Positions 1 through 5,389 of a stretch of DNA of 6,847 bases are shown here, in pieces. The position numbers and the translations under genes were made by a program. Position 1 is the first letter of the stretch. Each line of letters starts with the position of its first letter. Source of the DNA: Actinomycetales bacterium (lineage in GTDB: Bacteria; Actinomycetota; Actinomycetes; Mycobacteriales; Mycobacteriaceae). The notes below the pieces were generated by a model. That model made no database searches. It was not told the DNA's origin and saw only the letters and a program-made list of their open reading frames with translations. The stretch is from positions 1 through 6,847 of the forward strand of contig DUOR01000335.1 in NCBI GenBank assembly GCA_012838715.1, read 5' to 3'.

Positions 1-29
1 ATCCATAGCCAAAGTCTTTTCTTGTTCAC
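1..29 (-). CDS. Start of an unidentified gene running off the left edge (partial)
   Basis: On the minus strand a GTG at 29-27 opens a frame reading MNKKRLWLW before the window ends. It is preceded by GAGGTG (39-34, 4 nt from the GTG) and by a strong -10 promoter element. A basic start running into hydrophobic residues would suit a signal peptide or membrane protein, but nine residues cannot identify a family. A second frame, starting at GTG 36-34, is also open to the edge, so the reading frame itself is uncertain. The codons are AT-rich, unlike every other gene here, which fits an origin on the inserted element. Confidence 0.3.
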
Positions 30-46
30 AAGTCACCTCACAAATG

Positions 47-55
47 ATTATAACA
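47..55 (-). promoter_or_regulatory. Extended -10 promoter for the left-edge minus-strand gene
   Basis: Read on the minus strand this is TGTTATAAT: a perfect TATAAT hexamer (52-47) with the TGN extension directly upstream. Where a -35 would lie (about 69-75, already inside the LOG remnant) the match is poor, as is common for extended -10 promoters. Transcription would start near 40 and run left out of the window, giving a very short leader before the GAGGTG and GTG. Confidence 0.45.
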
Positions 56-59
56 TTTA

Positions 60-455
60 GGCGGCGAGGTCACGGGGATCATCCCGACGCTGCTGCGCGA
101 CCGCGAAATCGCTCACCGCGGGCTGACGCGGCTGGAGTGCGTGGACACGATGGCGCAGCGCAAGGACCGCATGTACGCCCTCGGCGACGCGTTCGTGGCG
201 CTGCCCGGCGGCGCGGGCACGCTGGAGGAGTTCTTCGAGGTGTGGACGCGCCAGCACATCGGCATCCACCAGCAGCCCGTCGCCCTGGTCGGGCCGGGCG
301 GCTTCTGGGATCCGCTGCTGGCGCTGCTGGATTCACTGGTCGACGGCGGCCTCGTGCGGGCGAAGCACGTCGAATCGCTGATCGTCGTGGAGGAACCGGC
401 CGACCTGCTGCCCGCCCTGTGCTCCTGGCGTCCGCCGGGCACCAAGTGGGGCTGA
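60..455 (+). pseudogene. LOG-family protein, 5'-truncated remnant
   Basis: The frame from 60 to the TGA at 453-455 encodes about 131 residues of the C-terminal two thirds of a LOG-family (TIGR00730) protein. It starts at the conserved GGEVTGIIP stretch, continues through QRKDRM with the family's conserved Arg, and then has the signature PGGxGTxxE as PGGAGTLEE. LOG enzymes release free cytokinin-type bases from nucleoside 5'-monophosphates, and related bacterial proteins hydrolyse other nucleotides. Full-length actinobacterial members are about 185-195 residues, so some 60 are missing, including the N-terminal GGGxxGLMG nucleotide-binding segment. Upstream the frame meets a stop at 51-53 within AT-rich DNA. 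The first in-frame ATG (141) has no ribosome binding site and would remove still more. I read this as a gene cut by the insertion and non-functional. The C-terminal reading frame has no frameshift, so the event may be recent. Confidence 0.8.
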
Positions 456-473
456 CCGGCACGATCGCCAAAG

Positions 474-499
474 CCGGGATCCCTTCCCCAGGATCCCGG
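474..499 (+). terminator. Hairpin 1 of a tandem pair after the LOG remnant
   Basis: CCGGGATCC (474-482) pairs perfectly with GGATCCCGG (491-499) around an 8-nt loop. It starts 18 nt after the LOG stop codon. No T-run follows on either strand, so alone it is not a classical intrinsic terminator. It may protect the 3' end or act with the next hairpin. Confidence 0.5.
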
Positions 500-502
500 A
501 GT

Positions 503-561
503 GCGGCCGCGCCGGGGTTCCTTCCCCGGTAACCCCGGCGGGGCCGCAAGTTCGGTTTTTT
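503..561 (+). terminator. Rho-independent terminator (hairpin 2 plus T-run)
   Basis: Positions 503-519 pair with 531-547 in 16 of 17 positions (one G/G mismatch at 509/541), giving a very stable GC stem with an 11-nt loop. Six T residues follow at 556-561, 8 nt after the stem, farther than in an ideal terminator. It would stop rightward transcription of the LOG gene and of anything reading out of the inserted element. The T-run lies over the stop codon of the convergent GH25 gene. In the opposite direction the two hairpins may help end GH25 transcription, but no T-run follows them there. Confidence 0.65.
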
Positions 562-1849
562 AGCGTCCGGCGCCGGCGATGACGGCGATGAGGTCGGACG
601 CGCGCGGCGCCTCGTCGGCGACGTCCGCCGGGTTGTCCGCCTCTTCCGCGGCCTCGGCGCGGACGGCCGAGGAGCGCATGTCCTCGAGCAGGCCCAGCGG
701 CACCGACACGATGTCGGCGTCCTGCAGGAAGCGGATGAGCAGGTCAATCTGCGATTCCGGCACACCGGCGGCGATGGCCGCGGCGCGGACGTCGGCAAGC
801 GACTCCTCGGTGGAACCGGCGACCACGGCGCCAATCACGGCGTCGACCAGCTCGGGGCCGGCGACCGGGTTGACCTCGCCATCGTCCCCGCTGTCGTCGA
901 TCTCGGTGACGTTGCCCTCGCCGTCGACGTGGTACGAGCCGGTGCCGCGGGGCTCGAAGTCGAGGGAGCCGGCGCCGGGCTCGGCGCCCTCGGCCGCGGC
1001 GGCGTCGCGCTCCTGGTTGCCGTTGGGGGCCATGCGGGAGCGGCCGGTGGGCTCCTCGATTTCGGTGGTGCCGTCGGTGGCGCTGTCCGGGACGTTGCCG
1101 CGGGTCAGTTCCAGCAGCTCCTCGTCGGTGCCGTTGAAGGTGTTCAGGTCAACGGGGCCGACGACGCCGGGCACGCGGCCGGTGGAGGAGCGCTGCCAGA
1201 ACAGCGGCTCGGACCAGCCGCCGGGGACGTCGGTGGGCGGCTCGGCCTGGTAGGCGGCGAGCCACAGCGGGTAGGCGGTCAAGGCGTCGGTGTTGCCCAT
1301 CTTGACCTGCCAGAACCAGCGGTAGGTGTAGATCATCGGCGTGACGCCGGTCTTCAGCTCGACCCGCTTGAGGAAGCGCTCGGCCCAGCGCTCCAGCTCG
1401 GTGGCGGACATGCCGGCGTCGAGCTCCATGTCGAGCACGGGCGGCAGGGTCACGGCGCCGGTGGGCTGCCGGTTCAGCATGGCGACGTAGGCATCGGCCT
1501 GCGTGATGGGGTCCTTGTCCGGGTGCGCCTTGTGGTAGCTGCCGATGATGAGGCCGGCCTCGGCGGCGGCCGCGGAGTCCTCCACGAAGTACTCGCTGTC
1601 GCCCTCCAGGCCGTCGGTGGCCTTGATGAAGGCGAAGGTCTCGCCGGACTCGGCGACCTTTTCCCAGTTGATGGCGACGCCGCCGGGGCGCTGCCACTTG
1701 GACACGTCGATGCCGGTCGGCGAGTCGGCTGTGAACGCCTGGGCCGGGGCTGCGGTCATCACGCCGAGGGCGAGCGGCAACGCCGCGGCGATGGCCACTG
1801 CGGCGCGGGTTAGCCGGGACACGGGGAAGGTCACGGTGCTGGGCTTCAT
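560..1849 (-). CDS. Secreted GH25 muramidase (lysozyme) with unassigned C-terminal tail
   Basis: A 429-residue exported glycoside hydrolase family 25 enzyme, predicted to cut the MurNAc-GlcNAc bond of peptidoglycan outside the membrane. Residues 1-38 are a Sec signal peptide: basic start, hydrophobic core of Ala/Leu/Val, cleavage after APAQA. The GH25 barrel spans about 45-245. It shows GIDVSKWQ with conserved Asp48, FAFIKATDG near 73-80, the catalytic DxE pair Asp140/Glu142 in PPVLDMELD, the YTYRWFW strand near 174-180, and a closing DLNTFNGT block near 234-241. Residues 246-330 form an acidic, Gly/Pro-rich linker. Residues 330-410 look helical and match no cell-wall-binding repeat that I recognise. 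I chose the ATG at 1849 because it starts the signal peptide and has a TATAGT hexamer 7 nt upstream. The frame stays open far upstream, into the PrsW gene, but that extension is a GC-rich artefact. The family call is firm; the tail's role is unknown. Confidence 0.92.
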   Translation of the reverse strand: MKPSTVTFPVSRLTRAAVAIAAALPLALGVMTAAPAQAFTADSPTGIDVSKWQRPGGVAINWEKVAESGETFAFIKATDGLEGDSEYFVEDSAAAAEAGLIIGSYHKAHPDKDPITQADAYVAMLNRQPTGAVTLPPVLDMELDAGMSATELERWAERFLKRVELKTGVTPMIYTYRWFWQVKMGNTDALTAYPLWLAAYQAEPPTDVPGGWSEPLFWQRSSTGRVPGVVGPVDLNTFNGTDEELLELTRGNVPDSATDGTTEIEEPTGRSRMAPNGNQERDAAAAEGAEPGAGSLDFEPRGTGSYHVDGEGNVTEIDDSGDDGEVNPVAGPELVDAVIGAVVAGSTEESLADVRAAAIAAGVPESQIDLLIRFLQDADIVSVPLGLLEDMRSSAVRAEAAEEADNPADVADEAPRASDLIAVIAGAGR

Positions 1850-1856
1850 GATTTGC

Positions 1857-1862
1857 ACTATA
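1857..1862 (-). promoter_or_regulatory. -10 element of the GH25 gene, leaderless start predicted
   Basis: On the minus strand this reads TATAGT, followed by exactly 7 nt and then the ATG at 1849-1847, so transcription would begin at or next to the A of the start codon. No Shine-Dalgarno sequence precedes the ATG, which supports a leaderless mRNA, common in corynebacteria. The -35 region is only loosely TTGACA-like (TGTGAC or TTGTGA at 18-19 bp spacing). Confidence 0.55.
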
Positions 1863-1880
1863 CCCACAGAAACACCACCA

Positions 1881-1898
1881 GTCACAACATTCACACAC
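1881..1898. repeat. Direct repeat of TCACA half-sites upstream of the GH25 gene
   Basis: On the + strand, GTCACAACA (1881-1889) is followed at once by TTCACACAC (1890-1898), placing TCACA twice at a 9-bp period. The repeat overlaps and lies just upstream of the GH25 -35 region, where an activator or repressor could bind. It recalls the tandem GTCACA-type repeats described for the actinobacterial response regulator MtrA, which controls cell-wall hydrolase genes, but the match is partial and the assignment is inference. Confidence 0.25.
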
Positions 1899-1908
1899 GT
1901 CCCACTGA

Positions 1909-2784
1909 TCACATTTGCAACACCGGGCCCAGCTTCCGCGCCATCCGCCGCGCGTGCACCCAGCACGCCACGAGCCCGGCCACGCACGCGACGTAGACGA
2001 CGACCATCATCGGCAGCGCCGCGGCCTCCCCGAAGTCGTAGTTCCACAGGAAATGCAGAGTCAGCGCCGCCAGGAACGCGCCGACGCCCCACGTCAGCCG
2101 CTTTCCGACGCCCAGGTCCGGGTGCAGCATGGCAATCCCGAGCCCGTACCCCGCGATTCCCGTGAAGAGGACGTGCAGGCCGACGCCGATCAGGAGGCGG
2201 ATCAGCCAGGCCATGCCGAGGCCGTACATGTCGGAGTTCGGGTCCTCCAGCGCCCCCGCCGCCCCGTACTGCACGTTCTCGATGAGCTCGAAGCCGACGC
2301 CGACGAGCATGCCGACGAGCAGCCCGTCCCACGGCCGGTTCCAGATCCGGTGCGCCGCCAGCAGGATGAGCGCCACCCCGGCCGTCTTGCCGACCTCCTC
2401 CGGCCAGGCGCCCGCCAACGAGGCCTCCGCCGCCTCCCAGCCGGTGGCGGTGGCGATGGTGGTCATCGCCTCACCGTTGAGCACGGAGAACACGAAGGCG
2501 CCGAACGCGCCCCACGCCACCGCGAGCAGCGGCCACGCCCCCGCGGGCCGCCACAGCTTCGACCGGGAGAGCAGGAACCACGCCACCCCGGTGAGCAGCA
2601 CCATCAGCCCGGCGCCGATGGCCACCGACGCCGGCGTGACCGTCGCGTAAACGACGAACGTCAGCGCGTTGAGCGCCGCCCCGGCGCCCGTCAGCACCAT
2701 CAGCAGCACGAACGCCCACACGTTCGCGCCGCGCCGTGGTGCGGTCATCGTGCCGTGCATCGTGCCGTTCATCGTGCCGTTCAT
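1909..2784 (-). CDS. PrsW-like intramembrane protease
   Basis: A 291-residue polytopic membrane protein with about seven or eight hydrophobic segments between residues 22 and 276. It carries the motifs of the PrsW family (part of the CAAX protease/APH-1-like group): EEVGK (Glu129, Glu130, Lys133), GFELIEN (Phe165, Glu169, Asn170), GLHVLFT (His204) and HFLWN (His244). In Bacillus, PrsW makes the first cut in an anti-sigma factor; the substrate here is unknown, and no sigma/anti-sigma pair is present. The ATG at 2784 overlaps the upstream stop codon as ATGA and has GGGGAGG (2795-2789) ahead of it, so I prefer it. Three more in-frame ATGs follow at 12-bp steps (2772, 2760, 2748), making an N-terminal MNGT-type repeat before the basic PRRG and first membrane span. 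The overlap suggests that the protein is made together with the small exported protein upstream, a candidate partner or substrate. Confidence 0.88.
   Translation of the reverse strand: MNGTMNGTMHGTMTAPRRGANVWAFVLLMVLTGAGAALNALTFVVYATVTPASVAIGAGLMVLLTGVAWFLLSRSKLWRPAGAWPLLAVAWGAFGAFVFSVLNGEAMTTIATATGWEAAEASLAGAWPEEVGKTAGVALILLAAHRIWNRPWDGLLVGMLVGVGFELIENVQYGAAGALEDPNSDMYGLGMAWLIRLLIGVGLHVLFTGIAGYGLGIAMLHPDLGVGKRLTWGVGAFLAALTLHFLWNYDFGEAAALPMMVVVYVACVAGLVACWVHARRMARKLGPVLQM
2749..2784 (-). repeat. 12-bp tandem repeat creating a ladder of start codons
   Basis: On the minus strand, ATGAACGGCACG occurs twice in a row (2784-2773, 2772-2761), then ATGCACGGCACG (2760-2749), then a decayed fourth unit starting ATGACC at 2748. 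Each unit begins with an in-frame ATG and encodes MNGT, MNGT, MHGT. The ribosome binding site GGAGG (2793-2789) is 4 nt from the first ATG and 16 nt from the second, so the first is the likely main start. The 12-bp unit keeps the frame if copy number changes. Confidence 0.9.
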
Positions 2785-3353
2785 CGTTCCTCCCCGAAGG
2801 TGACCCGCTTGCCGATGGCCGCGACCGCATCGTCGACCGCGTCCCCGTCGCCGTTGACGATGGCGACGATCCCGTCGGGGCCCTTGTTCCCCATCTCGCG
2901 GCCGAGGACGACGACGGAGTAGACGTCGCCGTCCCAGGACTCGAGGCCGCCGCCGACCCAGCCGATGACCTCGGGGTCGGCGGGGACGCCCATGGGCAGC
3001 ATGTCCATGTCCGAGGCGTCCGCGAGGACGTGGGAGCGCACCGCGCGCCTGCCGAATTCGGCGAGGTCGTGGACGCCGCGGGCGGAGCGGGTGGTGACGG
3101 TGACGTCGCCGCAGACGTACTCGTGCGATCCGGGGGACAGGGAGAAGCCCCGGCCGCAGTCGGGCCAGGATTCGGGGACGTCGAGTTCCGCCCCGAAAGA
3201 GGGATCGTCGCCGCCGAGGACGATGGTGCGGGTGGTTTCCAGGGATTCGCCCTGGTCGCCGAACGCGGCCGCGAGGACCACGGGCGCGGCGGTGAGAATT
3301 CCGGCGACGGCGGCGATGACCGCCACCGGACGCCAGGAAAGCGCTGTTTTCAT
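2781..3353 (-). CDS. Exported or membrane-anchored protein of unknown function
   Basis: A 190-residue protein that I do not recognise. Residues 1-7 are short and basic, and about 9-30 form a hydrophobic Ala/Val/Leu segment that could be a signal peptide (no clear AxA cleavage site; VLAAAFG is the nearest) or a single membrane anchor with the rest outside. The remaining 160 residues are soluble, acidic and Gly/Asp-rich. They hold only two cysteines (Cys66, Cys81), 15 apart, which could form a disulfide after export. The C-terminal part (about 145-180) alternates strand and helix character. Its stop codon overlaps the PrsW-like start by 4 nt (ATGA), so the two are probably one transcript with coupled translation; a role as substrate, inhibitor or partner of the protease is inference. 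The ATG at 3353 is the only plausible start in frame, but it has no good ribosome binding site and no clear leaderless -10. Confidence 0.75.
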   Translation of the reverse strand: MKTALSWRPVAVIAAVAGILTAAPVVLAAAFGDQGESLETTRTIVLGGDDPSFGAELDVPESWPDCGRGFSLSPGSHEYVCGDVTVTTRSARGVHDLAEFGRRAVRSHVLADASDMDMLPMGVPADPEVIGWVGGGLESWDGDVYSVVVLGREMGNKGPDGIVAIVNGDGDAVDDAVAAIGKRVTFGEER

Positions 3354-3369
3354 GCGCTCATCGTCGCAC

Positions 3370-3393
3370 GGTCGGCGGCGGCCCGCGCCGACC
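3370..3393. promoter_or_regulatory. Perfect inverted repeat in the divergent intergenic region
   Basis: GGTCGGCG (3370-3377) and CGCCGACC (3386-3393) form a perfect 8-bp inverted repeat around an 8-nt spacer, within the 59 bp between the divergent starts at 3353 and 3413. It covers the -35 region of the M13 peptidase promoter and sits 17 bp upstream of the leftward start, so one bound regulator could affect both directions. High GC makes chance repeats more likely, and I cannot name a regulator. Confidence 0.35.
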
Positions 3394-3399
3394 CCTCCC

Positions 3400-3405
3400 T
3401 ACACT
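3400..3405 (+). promoter_or_regulatory. -10 element of the M13 peptidase gene, leaderless start predicted
   Basis: TACACT fits the actinobacterial TANNNT consensus and is followed by exactly 7 nt and then the ATG at 3413, the same spacing as at the GH25 gene. There is no Shine-Dalgarno sequence upstream of the ATG and no recognisable -35. A leaderless transcript starting at the A of ATG is therefore likely. Confidence 0.5.
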
Positions 3406-3412
3406 GGGCGGC

Positions 3413-5386
3413 ATGACGACTGCGACCACGAAGACCTCCGTCCCCTCCCCCGCCGACGATCTGTTCCGCCACGTCAACGGCGAGTGGCTGGATTCCCACG
3501 TCATCCCGGCCGACCGCGCCGTCGACGGCGCCTTCCATGCGCTTCGCGACGAGTCGGAGGCGAACGTCCGCGAGATCGTGGAGGCCGCCCCGGCGGATTC
3601 GCGCATCGGCACGCTGTACCGCGGGTTCATGGACACCGAGGCGATTGAGCGGGCCGGCATCGACGGCTTGGCCGTCGATATCGCGGAGCTCGACGTCGAC
3701 GACAAGGATGCTCTCGCCGAGGCGCTGGGTCGCCTCGACCGGTCGGGCGTCTCCGGTGCCGCGGCGTTCTGGGTGGCCAAGGATGCCGGTTCCGATGAGG
3801 CGATGCTGTATCTCGTGCAGGCGGGCCTGGGGCTTCCCGACGAGGCCTACTACCGCCTGGACGCGCATGCGGACACCCTGGCCAAGTACCGGGCGCATGT
3901 GGCGTCGATGCTGCAGCTGCTGGAGGATTCGACGGTCAGCGCCGGCGGCTTCGAGGGCTTCGACGGCCTAGATTCCTTCCCGCTGCACGATATCCCGGCC
4001 GCCGCCGATCGCATCGTGGAGCTCGAGAAGGCCATCGCCTCCGGGCACTGGGACGTGGTGGCGGCCCGCGACGCGGTGCGCAGCTACAACAAGACGGCCA
4101 TCCACGAGTTGCCCGCCGGGTTCCCCTGGGCCCGCTGGTTCGCGGAGATGAAGGTGGATGCGGCGGAGATCGTCGTCAGGCAGCCCTCCTACCTGGAGCA
4201 CCTGGCGGCGCTGTGGGGGGAGCGCGACCTGGAGGATTGGCGCCTGTGGGCGCTGTGGCACGTGCTGCGCGCGCGGGCCCCGTACCTGGGCGCCGAGTTC
4301 GTGGAGGAGAACTTCGAGTTCTACGGCCGCACGCTGTCCGGCACGGAGGAGCTGCGGGCGCGGTGGAAGCGCGGCGTCGGCCTGGTGGAGCGGGCGCTCG
4401 GCCAGGAGGTGGGCAAGGCGTACGTCGCCCGCCACTTCCCGCCGGAGCACAAGGAGCGGATGCTGGAGCTGGTCGATTACCTGCTCGCGGCCTATCGCGA
4501 GCGCATCACGGACCTGGAGTGGATGACGCCGGATACGCGGGAGCGGGCGCTGGCGAAGCTCGGCCTGTTCAAAGCGAAGATCGGCTACCCCGACACGTGG
4601 CGCGACTACTCGGCGCTGGAGCTGACGGGTTCGCTTCTCGACGACGTCCGCGCGGCGTCCATCCACGAGCACGACCACGAGGTGGCCAAGCTGGGCAAGC
4701 CCGCGGACCGGGACGAGTGGTTCGCGACGCCGCAGACGGTCAACGCGTTCTACAACCCGGTGGTCAACGACATCACCTTCCCCGCCGCCATTCTGCGGCC
4801 GCCGTTCTTCGATCCGGAGGCCGACGCGGCGGTGAACTTCGGCGCCATCGGCGCGGTGATCGGCCATGAGATCGGCCACGGCTTCGACGACCAGGGTTCG
4901 CAGTACGACGGCCACGGCAACCTCAGCCAGTGGTGGACCGACGCGGACCGCTCCGCCTTCGAGGGGCGCACCGCCAAGCTGGTCGAGCAGTTCGACGGCC
5001 TGGTGCCGACGGGCCTGCGCGAGCTCGGCGAGACCGAAGTCGGGGTCAACGGCAAGTTCACCCTCGGCGAGAACATCGGCGACCTCGGCGGCCTCGGCAT
5101 CGCCGTCGTCGCCTATCGCCGCTGGCTGGCCGATCAGGGCCTGCCCACCGACGTGGCGGGCAGCCGCGAGGGCTACCGCGCCCTGTTCATCTCCTGGGCG
5201 ACGGTCTGGCGCATGGCGATCCGCCCGGAGCTGAGCCGCCAGTACCTGGCCATCGACCCGCATTCGCCGGCGGAGTTCCGCTGCAACGTCATCGTCACCG
5301 ACATCGACGAATTCCACGAGGCATTCGACGTCGAGCCCGGCGACGGCATGTGGCGCGACCCGGCCGACCGCGTGATCATCTGGTAG
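3413..5386 (+). CDS. M13-family zinc metallopeptidase (neprilysin/PepO type)
   Basis: A complete 657-residue M13 endopeptidase, close in length to mycobacterial Zmp1 (about 663) and, like it, without a signal peptide. It should act on small peptides in the cytoplasm unless exported by another route. The N-terminal M13 domain includes the conserved DDLFRHVNGEWL start. The catalytic half shows the substrate-binding NAFYNP block (from Asn444), FPAAILRPPFFD, the zinc motif HEIGH (His485, Glu486, His489) within GHEIGHGFDDQGSQYDG, and ENIGD with third ligand Glu553 and Asp557 in GENIGDLGG. The end is typical: the FRCNVIV region, DEFHEAFDVEPGDGMW, and a final Arg-x-x-x-Trp (RVIIW). All expected catalytic residues are present, so it is probably active. 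Its start codon is predicted to be leaderless. It diverges from the PrsW block and converges on hmuO, with only 3 bp between the stop codons. The physiological substrate cannot be read from sequence. Confidence 0.96.
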   Translation: MTTATTKTSVPSPADDLFRHVNGEWLDSHVIPADRAVDGAFHALRDESEANVREIVEAAPADSRIGTLYRGFMDTEAIERAGIDGLAVDIAELDVDDKDALAEALGRLDRSGVSGAAAFWVAKDAGSDEAMLYLVQAGLGLPDEAYYRLDAHADTLAKYRAHVASMLQLLEDSTVSAGGFEGFDGLDSFPLHDIPAAADRIVELEKAIASGHWDVVAARDAVRSYNKTAIHELPAGFPWARWFAEMKVDAAEIVVRQPSYLEHLAALWGERDLEDWRLWALWHVLRARAPYLGAEFVEENFEFYGRTLSGTEELRARWKRGVGLVERALGQEVGKAYVARHFPPEHKERMLELVDYLLAAYRERITDLEWMTPDTRERALAKLGLFKAKIGYPDTWRDYSALELTGSLLDDVRAASIHEHDHEVAKLGKPADRDEWFATPQTVNAFYNPVVNDITFPAAILRPPFFDPEADAAVNFGAIGAVIGHEIGHGFDDQGSQYDGHGNLSQWWTDADRSAFEGRTAKLVEQFDGLVPTGLRELGETEVGVNGKFTLGENIGDLGGLGIAVVAYRRWLADQGLPTDVAGSREGYRALFISWATVWRMAIRPELSRQYLAIDPHSPAEFRCNVIVTDIDEFHEAFDVEPGDGMWRDPADRVIIW

Positions 5387-5389
5387 CCG

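Larger units (their letters stand above)
1..59. mobile_element. AT-rich foreign strip, probable end of an inserted element
   Basis: This strip is about one third G+C, while the adjoining DNA is close to 70%. The change is abrupt and coincides with the point (about 57-60) where LOG-family homology begins inside a gene, with an in-frame TAA at 51-53 just before it. I infer the end of an insertion sequence, transposon or other acquired DNA that replaced the front of the LOG gene. No terminal inverted repeat or target duplication can be judged because only one end is visible. A rearrangement or assembly join is the alternative. Confidence 0.5.

Noticed and set aside
42..58. Near-palindrome AAATG-ATTATAA-CATTT resembling a Fur/Zur box
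   Set aside because: The arms are only 5 bp, the centre matches a -10 promoter element better, and a corynebacterial Zur or DtxR consensus is not met.
44..532. 162-residue + strand frame spanning the junction
   Set aside because: It is in a different frame from the LOG homology, is Arg/Ala/Gly-rich, and runs through the terminator hairpins.
929..1813. 294-residue open frame on the + strand
   Set aside because: It is antisense to the GH25 domain, low-complexity Gly/Val/Ala, with no ribosome binding site or family motif.
1881..1898. GlxR (CRP-type) operator from the TGTGA half-sites
   Set aside because: GlxR sites are inverted (TGTGA...TCACA); here both half-sites point the same way.
1850..2332. 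Upstream extension of the GH25 reading frame into the PrsW-like gene
   Set aside because: It would bury the signal peptide inside the protein, overlap a recognised gene on the same strand and read as Arg/Gly-rich GC-biased sequence.
1915..2922. 335-residue open frame on the + strand
   Set aside because: It lies antisense to the PrsW-like and exported-protein genes, is His/Arg/Gln-rich with no domain, and is typical of high-GC shadow frames.
3968..5317. 449-residue open frame on the - strand
   Set aside because: It lies opposite the well-supported M13 peptidase with all catalytic motifs; its Arg/Leu/Val/Gln bias is that of a shadow frame.
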